Shown piece after piece: positions 50,735 through 54,196 of a stretch of DNA of 54,196 nt. Below the pieces are notes generated by a model, which ran no database searches, was not told the DNA's origin, and saw only the letters and a list, made by a program, of their open reading frames with translations. This DNA is from Myxococcales bacterium (GTDB taxonomy: Bacteria; Myxococcota_A; UBA9042), in contig JAGSHB010000018.1 in the NCBI GenBank assembly GCA_023954815.1, positions 1 through 54,196 on the forward strand, read 5' to 3'. The position numbers and the translations under genes are program-made. Within the stretch, counting starts at the first letter, position 1, and every line of letters starts with the position of its first letter.

Positions 50735-51256
50735 TTAGTAGGAAAAAAGTGAGAAAATTGGGCGCTCCCCAAGTCGATTGCGACCGGAGAGCCCTTTGAG
50801 CTCGATCAGAAAGACGAAACCGGCGACCGTGCCTCCGGCAGCTTCGACCAACTTTGCGGTGGCTTCAGCCGTCCCGCCCGTGGCCAACACGTCATCGACG
50901 ATGACAACAGGCTCACCGGGAGTCAGCGCGTCGATGTGCATCTCAATGCTGTCCGTGCCGTATTCCAGGGCGTACTCCGTCGTCACGGTCTTCCAAGGTA
51001 GCTTGCCTGGCTTGCGGACCAGCACGACGCCAGCGCCCATTTTGTAGGCGATAGGCGCCGCAAACAGGAACCCGCGTGACTCGACGCCCAGAAGTTTGCT
51101 CGGCCCCATGTCGACTGCGGCGCGCGTCAACGCATCGGAAACGGTGATCCAGGCTTGGCCATCTTGGAGGAGCGGCGCGATGTCTTTGAAGACGATCCCC
51201 GGCTTTGGGAAGTCTGGGACGTCGCGGATCAAGGACTCAGCGTAGTGCAGTGGCAT
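50735..51256 (-). CDS. apt: Adenine phosphoribosyltransferase
   Basis: 173 aa. The 5-phosphoribosyl-1-pyrophosphate loop V-V-I-V-D-D-V-L-A-T-G-G-T and the N-terminal D-F-P-K-P-G-I-V-F-K-D-I-A-P-L-L are specific for APRT. It salvages adenine to AMP in the cytosol. GGAG precedes the ATG at 51256; an upstream in-frame start has a non-conserved segment. The surE gene lies 51 bp upstream; both act in nucleotide salvage/turnover and may be co-transcribed. Confidence 0.96.
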   Translation of the reverse strand: MPLHYAESLIRDVPDFPKPGIVFKDIAPLLQDGQAWITVSDALTRAAVDMGPSKLLGVESRGFLFAAPIAYKMGAGVVLVRKPGKLPWKTVTTEYALEYGTDSIEMHIDALTPGEPVVIVDDVLATGGTAEATAKLVEAAGGTVAGFVFLIELKGLSGRNRLGERPIFSLFSY

Positions 51257-51307
51257 AGGAACTCCTGGGGCTGACGAGGGTGTTGGCACGGGCGCAATAA
51301 GGACGAC

Positions 51308-52075
51308 TCACGCCTGGAAGGGGCGATCCATCTTGTCGGAGAGGGAATGGCGGACGGGCGACATCGCGCTGTCTCGAGTCAGGTTGTCTGAAAGCGGCGT
51401 CAGGCTGACATAGCCGTCGCGAATGGCGTTGCAGTCACTGCCTTCGATGTCGGGCATGGTGACCGTCGAGCCGCCGATCCAGTAGTACATGCGGCCGCGC
51501 GGATCGTTCCGCTCATGGACCTCATTACTATAGTACCTGGCACCGAGACGCGTAACGCGGAGACCGGCGAAGGGGGCCTTGTCGACCGGCGGAATGTTGA
51601 CGTTCAGCGCGAGTTTGGACTCCAGGGCGGTCGGAATCACGCGTTTGAGGATGTCCGGCAGGATGCGAGCTTCGAGCTTGGCCAACTGGGCTTCATCGCC
51701 GCTGCAGTGGGACAAGGCGACCGCCGGATATCCCCAGTGTGCTCCCTCAAGGGCACCTGCGACGGTGCCGGAATACAGCACGTCATGAGCGAGGTTTGGG
51801 CCTGGATTTACGCCACTTAAAACCAAATCCGGCTCCACTTTCAGTTGATTGAGCGCGAGGTGAACGCAGTCCGTTGGGGTGCCGTCGCAGGCATACCAGC
51901 GTGGCCCTGCGTCTCGCAGCCGGAGCGGCCGAAACAAGGTGATGGCATGGGATGAACCGCTGCGTTCGGTGTCCGGTGCCACCACCCAGACCTCGCCGAA
52001 TTGAGCGGCCACTCTCGCCAGAATCGCGATGCCAGGAGCGTGAATACCGTCGTCATTTGTCAGGAGGATGCGCAT
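51308..52075 (-). CDS. surE: 5'-nucleotidase SurE
   Basis: 255 aa. M-R-I-L-L-T-N-D-D-G-I-H-A-P-G is the SurE metal-binding signature, with A-P-D-T-E-R-S-G-S-S-H-A-I-T, and S-G-V-N-P-G-P-N-L-A-H-D-V-L-Y-S-G-T. It dephosphorylates nucleoside 5'- and 3'-monophosphates. The start at 52075 is chosen from the conserved signature. Divergent from the kinase gene, with ~150 bp between their starts. Confidence 0.96.
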   Translation of the reverse strand: MRILLTNDDGIHAPGIAILARVAAQFGEVWVVAPDTERSGSSHAITLFRPLRLRDAGPRWYACDGTPTDCVHLALNQLKVEPDLVLSGVNPGPNLAHDVLYSGTVAGALEGAHWGYPAVALSHCSGDEAQLAKLEARILPDILKRVIPTALESKLALNVNIPPVDKAPFAGLRVTRLGARYYSNEVHERNDPRGRMYYWIGGSTVTMPDIEGSDCNAIRDGYVSLTPLSDNLTRDSAMSPVRHSLSDKMDRPFQA

Positions 52076-52224
52076 GAGGCGGAGCATGGCAGGGCGCCCA
52101 GGGTGATGCAACGCGGGGTGGGGGTGGGGGCGCTGCCTAGGCAACGGCGATTTTCTTGCGGGCCCCCTTGGGCCAGATACCTTCGGCTCGTGGACCAGAT
52201 GACGCAACGCAAGCGCTGGATGCG

Positions 52225-53811
52225 ATGATGGAAGATGATGATCTGAAGCAAGATCTGCTCTTCTGCCGCAGTTGCGGTCGACACTACCGTGGCGGCAGAC
52301 GCCAATGTCCCCATGATCACAACCGCCTTGAAGTGGTGCAGCCCTTCGTGGGTCAGACGGACGACGTCATCGACGACCGGTACGTGCTCGGCGTGCAGAT
52401 CGGCGTTGGCGGCATGGGAACGGTGTGGCGCGCGTGGGATCGTCTGACGAAACGCGATGTCGCGTTGAAGGTGCTGAACGCCCGCTATGCGTCACACGCT
52501 GCGAGTGCGCGCCGATTCCTCACTGAAGCACGGATGATGCGGACTGTACGCCACCCAAGCGCCGTGCAGCTGCACCGCTTTGGACCGACGCGGGATGGCC
52601 ACCTGCTGATCGACATGGAATATGTCGCCGGCGAGACGGTGCGGGATCGCGTCGTCAACGCTGGACGAGGCTTGCCGATCGATGCGGGTATGCGAATCAT
52701 CGACGGTGTCCTTGCCGCCCTCGCTGCCTGTCACAGCGCTGAGGTCGTGCACTGCGACATCAAGCCTGAAAACGTGATGCTCACGGAGAGCAATCGGTGC
52801 AAGCTCCTCGATTTCGGAATTGCCCAGAAACCCGGGCCGATCGAGCAGGGTGATGATGTGGTCGTGCTGGGGACGCCCGCCTTCATGAGCCCTGAACAGG
52901 TGCGTGGAGTCGACGTCGATTGCCGGACCGATCTCTATTTGCTGGGTTGCCTGGCATACGAGATCTGGACGGGTCAACCGCCCTTCACGTCGCAGCAGCC
53001 ATTGGCGCTCTGTCATGCCCAGTTGCTCGAGCAGCCACCGACACTCAGCTCACGGTTGGCGGGGACGCCGCTCCCTGACGGGCTGGAGCAGTGGTTGCTG
53101 ACGCTGCTCGCCAAAGATCCGGCAATGCGGCCGAAGTCTGCGCGAACGGCGCGAGAGCAACTGCGGGTCATTCGCCGTGGTAAGACGCCGGCACTCACAC
53201 CGCCTTCCCGCACTCGGTTCGCTCGGACAGCCGAAGTGCTGCACCACGCGCGCAGTCAGGCGGTTGCCGCGGCGCCGGCCGTCGCAAAGGCGGCCAGTCA
53301 AAAAGGTGGCGTCGGTACCCTGCGCTGCTTGGTTGAGGCGAGACAGGTGTTTACGGGCGGCACGGTGTACGGGCCCAAGGCGATTGAAGAGATCCTGGGT
53401 CACGTGGCGTGCGGCTTCGTTCAAGACATGAAGGACGCTGGCGGCCATGTGTCGGGGCCCGACGGGGCGCTGATCGAGATCTTACTGGACACCGATGGCG
53501 ACGAGCGCGGGGCGATCAGCCACCTGCTGGACTGTCTCGCGGAGCTCAATGCACGGCTGGAGCGCATCCCCGAGCCGGAATTGGAAGTGCGGGCTGCTGT
53601 CCGCGCGGTGCCGCCCGGTGTTCCGCTACATTCGCGGCCGAGCCACGATCTACTCGGCCTGCTGAGCATTGGGCCAGGTAGCCAAGTCCGTGTGGACGAG
53701 CAAGTGGCCCGCTGGGCCGGTAGGCGGCCGATCGTACGGCTTGGCTCTGTACGTGAGTCGGGTGGTTCGGACCTGACTACGCTGTATGCCACGTCACTGC
53801 AGCCGAGCTAG
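52225..53811 (+). CDS. Ser/Thr protein kinase with N-terminal zinc ribbon and unassigned C-domain
   Basis: From ATG 52225 (another at 52228; no strong SD) the first ~35 residues hold a zinc ribbon C-R-S-C-G ... Q-C-P-H-D. The kinase domain (to about residue 310) shows the Gly loop G-V-G-G-M-G-T-V, A-L-K-V-L, H-C-D-I-K-P-E-N (HRD is HCD), D-F-G-I-A, and A-F-M-S-P-E-Q. After a basic linker, the last ~160 residues resemble a nucleotide-cyclase-like fold (L-I-E-I-L-L-D-T-D-G-D then V-R-V-D-E-Q-V-A), but only loosely. No membrane segment was seen, so it is likely a cytosolic kinase. Confidence 0.88.
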   Translation: MMEDDDLKQDLLFCRSCGRHYRGGRRQCPHDHNRLEVVQPFVGQTDDVIDDRYVLGVQIGVGGMGTVWRAWDRLTKRDVALKVLNARYASHAASARRFLTEARMMRTVRHPSAVQLHRFGPTRDGHLLIDMEYVAGETVRDRVVNAGRGLPIDAGMRIIDGVLAALAACHSAEVVHCDIKPENVMLTESNRCKLLDFGIAQKPGPIEQGDDVVVLGTPAFMSPEQVRGVDVDCRTDLYLLGCLAYEIWTGQPPFTSQQPLALCHAQLLEQPPTLSSRLAGTPLPDGLEQWLLTLLAKDPAMRPKSARTAREQLRVIRRGKTPALTPPSRTRFARTAEVLHHARSQAVAAAPAVAKAASQKGGVGTLRCLVEARQVFTGGTVYGPKAIEEILGHVACGFVQDMKDAGGHVSGPDGALIEILLDTDGDERGAISHLLDCLAELNARLERIPEPELEVRAAVRAVPPGVPLHSRPSHDLLGLLSIGPGSQVRVDEQVARWAGRRPIVRLGSVRESGGSDLTTLYATSLQPS

Positions 53812-53883
53812 GCGCAGGGACTGTATGACCTCAGTACGCGCGCGGTAGCGCCAGGTAACTGCCTCCGCAGCGACCACCGTCCC

Positions 53884-53935
53884 GGTCACCAGCTCCCCGG
53901 TCACCAGCTCCCCGGTCACCAGCTCCCCAGTCACC
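53884..53935. repeat. 15-bp minisatellite (3 full units plus partial)
   Basis: Three identical ggtcaccagctcccc units at 53884, 53899 and 53914 are followed by agtcacc. It lies downstream of the kinase gene. It starts with the same GGTCRCCAG core as the 15-bp repeat at 42051. There are no spacers, so not CRISPR. Confidence 0.9.
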
Positions 53936-54008
53936 TCACATCCGTTTTGTCTGATGCGCGCGCATGCGAATCGTCGCGGCCGCGACGGGCTCAACGTCTG
54001 GTCGGTGC

Positions 54009-54050
54009 AAAAATGAAGAAAGCCACCCTGCGTGTGCAGGGCGGCTTTCT

Positions 54051-54051
<1 letters not shown>
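54009..54051 (-). terminator. Terminator of the tRNA-Asp gene
   Basis: A 16-bp stem (aagaaagccaccctgc / gcagggcggctttctt, one G-U pair in RNA) with a 4-base loop is followed on the minus strand by cattttt. Its first base is the last base of the encoded CCA end, so it closely follows the tRNA. Confidence 0.92.
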
Positions 54052-54127
<76 letters not shown>

Positions 54128-54196
54128 AAATGTACTGAGAAGACGCTAACCCGAAGGCCTTTGGCGGACCAAAGACCCGGTCGTCCGGTGGCGAAC

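Noticed and set aside
53884-53935. CRISPR array
   Set aside because: Units are 15 bp and directly adjacent without spacers; no cas gene is nearby.

Overview
The window is high-GC, gene-dense DNA from a Gram-negative bacterium. It carries many secreted Cys-rich lipoproteins with D-D-G-N-x-C-T or D-N-D-G-D modules, somatomedin-B-like and lamin-tail domains, a eukaryotic-type Ser/Thr kinase and FHA proteins. That mix is typical of Myxococcota, Bradymonadota and related 'deltaproteobacteria'; the phylum is inferred, since no rRNA is present.

Positions 1-29.3 kb hold ordinary chromosomal genes interspersed with surface proteins. In order they are: the end of a giant Cys-repeat protein, signal peptidase I (lepB), a 37-aa membrane peptide, a radical SAM enzyme, a tyrosine phosphatase, a PEGA-like envelope protein, a Grx2/GST-like protein, Cys-rich lipoproteins, a PxxKW small protein, an enoyl-CoA hydratase with an SRPBCC-like partner, a periplasmic beta-repeat protein, ftsY, and a 957-aa lipoprotein. 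These are followed by a biotin carboxylase/biotin carrier/prmA/rsmE run, a LysM-M74 murein endopeptidase, an alpha/beta hydrolase, a lipoprotein with a possible caspase-fold (clan CD) His/Cys dyad, and a sugar nucleotidyltransferase.

Positions 29.5-50.4 kb, all on the minus strand, encode a phage-tail-like contractile particle of the extracellular contractile injection system (eCIS) class. In transcription order: DUF4255 cap, sheath 1, tail-assembly/Zn-knuckle protein, DUF6760-like peptide, sheath 2, N-terminally extended tube, 1479-aa low-complexity protein, CIS-tube/LysM hub, gpD-like hub, 67-aa Cys-rich protein, gp25, gpJ, PASTA-gpI fusion, an unnamed baseplate-associated protein, an FHA protein and a VWA-TM-FHA protein. 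No capsid, terminase, portal or integrase is present, and no T6SS membrane-complex genes. No AAA+ ATPase, gpV spike or PAAR tip was recognised, which is unusual for eCIS. Short tandem repeats, long intergenic hairpins and homopolymer tracts are scattered through the cluster.

Positions 50.7-54.2 kb hold apt and surE (minus strand), a divergent Ser/Thr kinase gene, a 15-bp minisatellite and a tRNA-Asp with a strong terminator. The two FHA proteins at the end of the particle cluster, together with the nearby kinase, suggest phosphorylation-dependent control of the particle; this is inference only.
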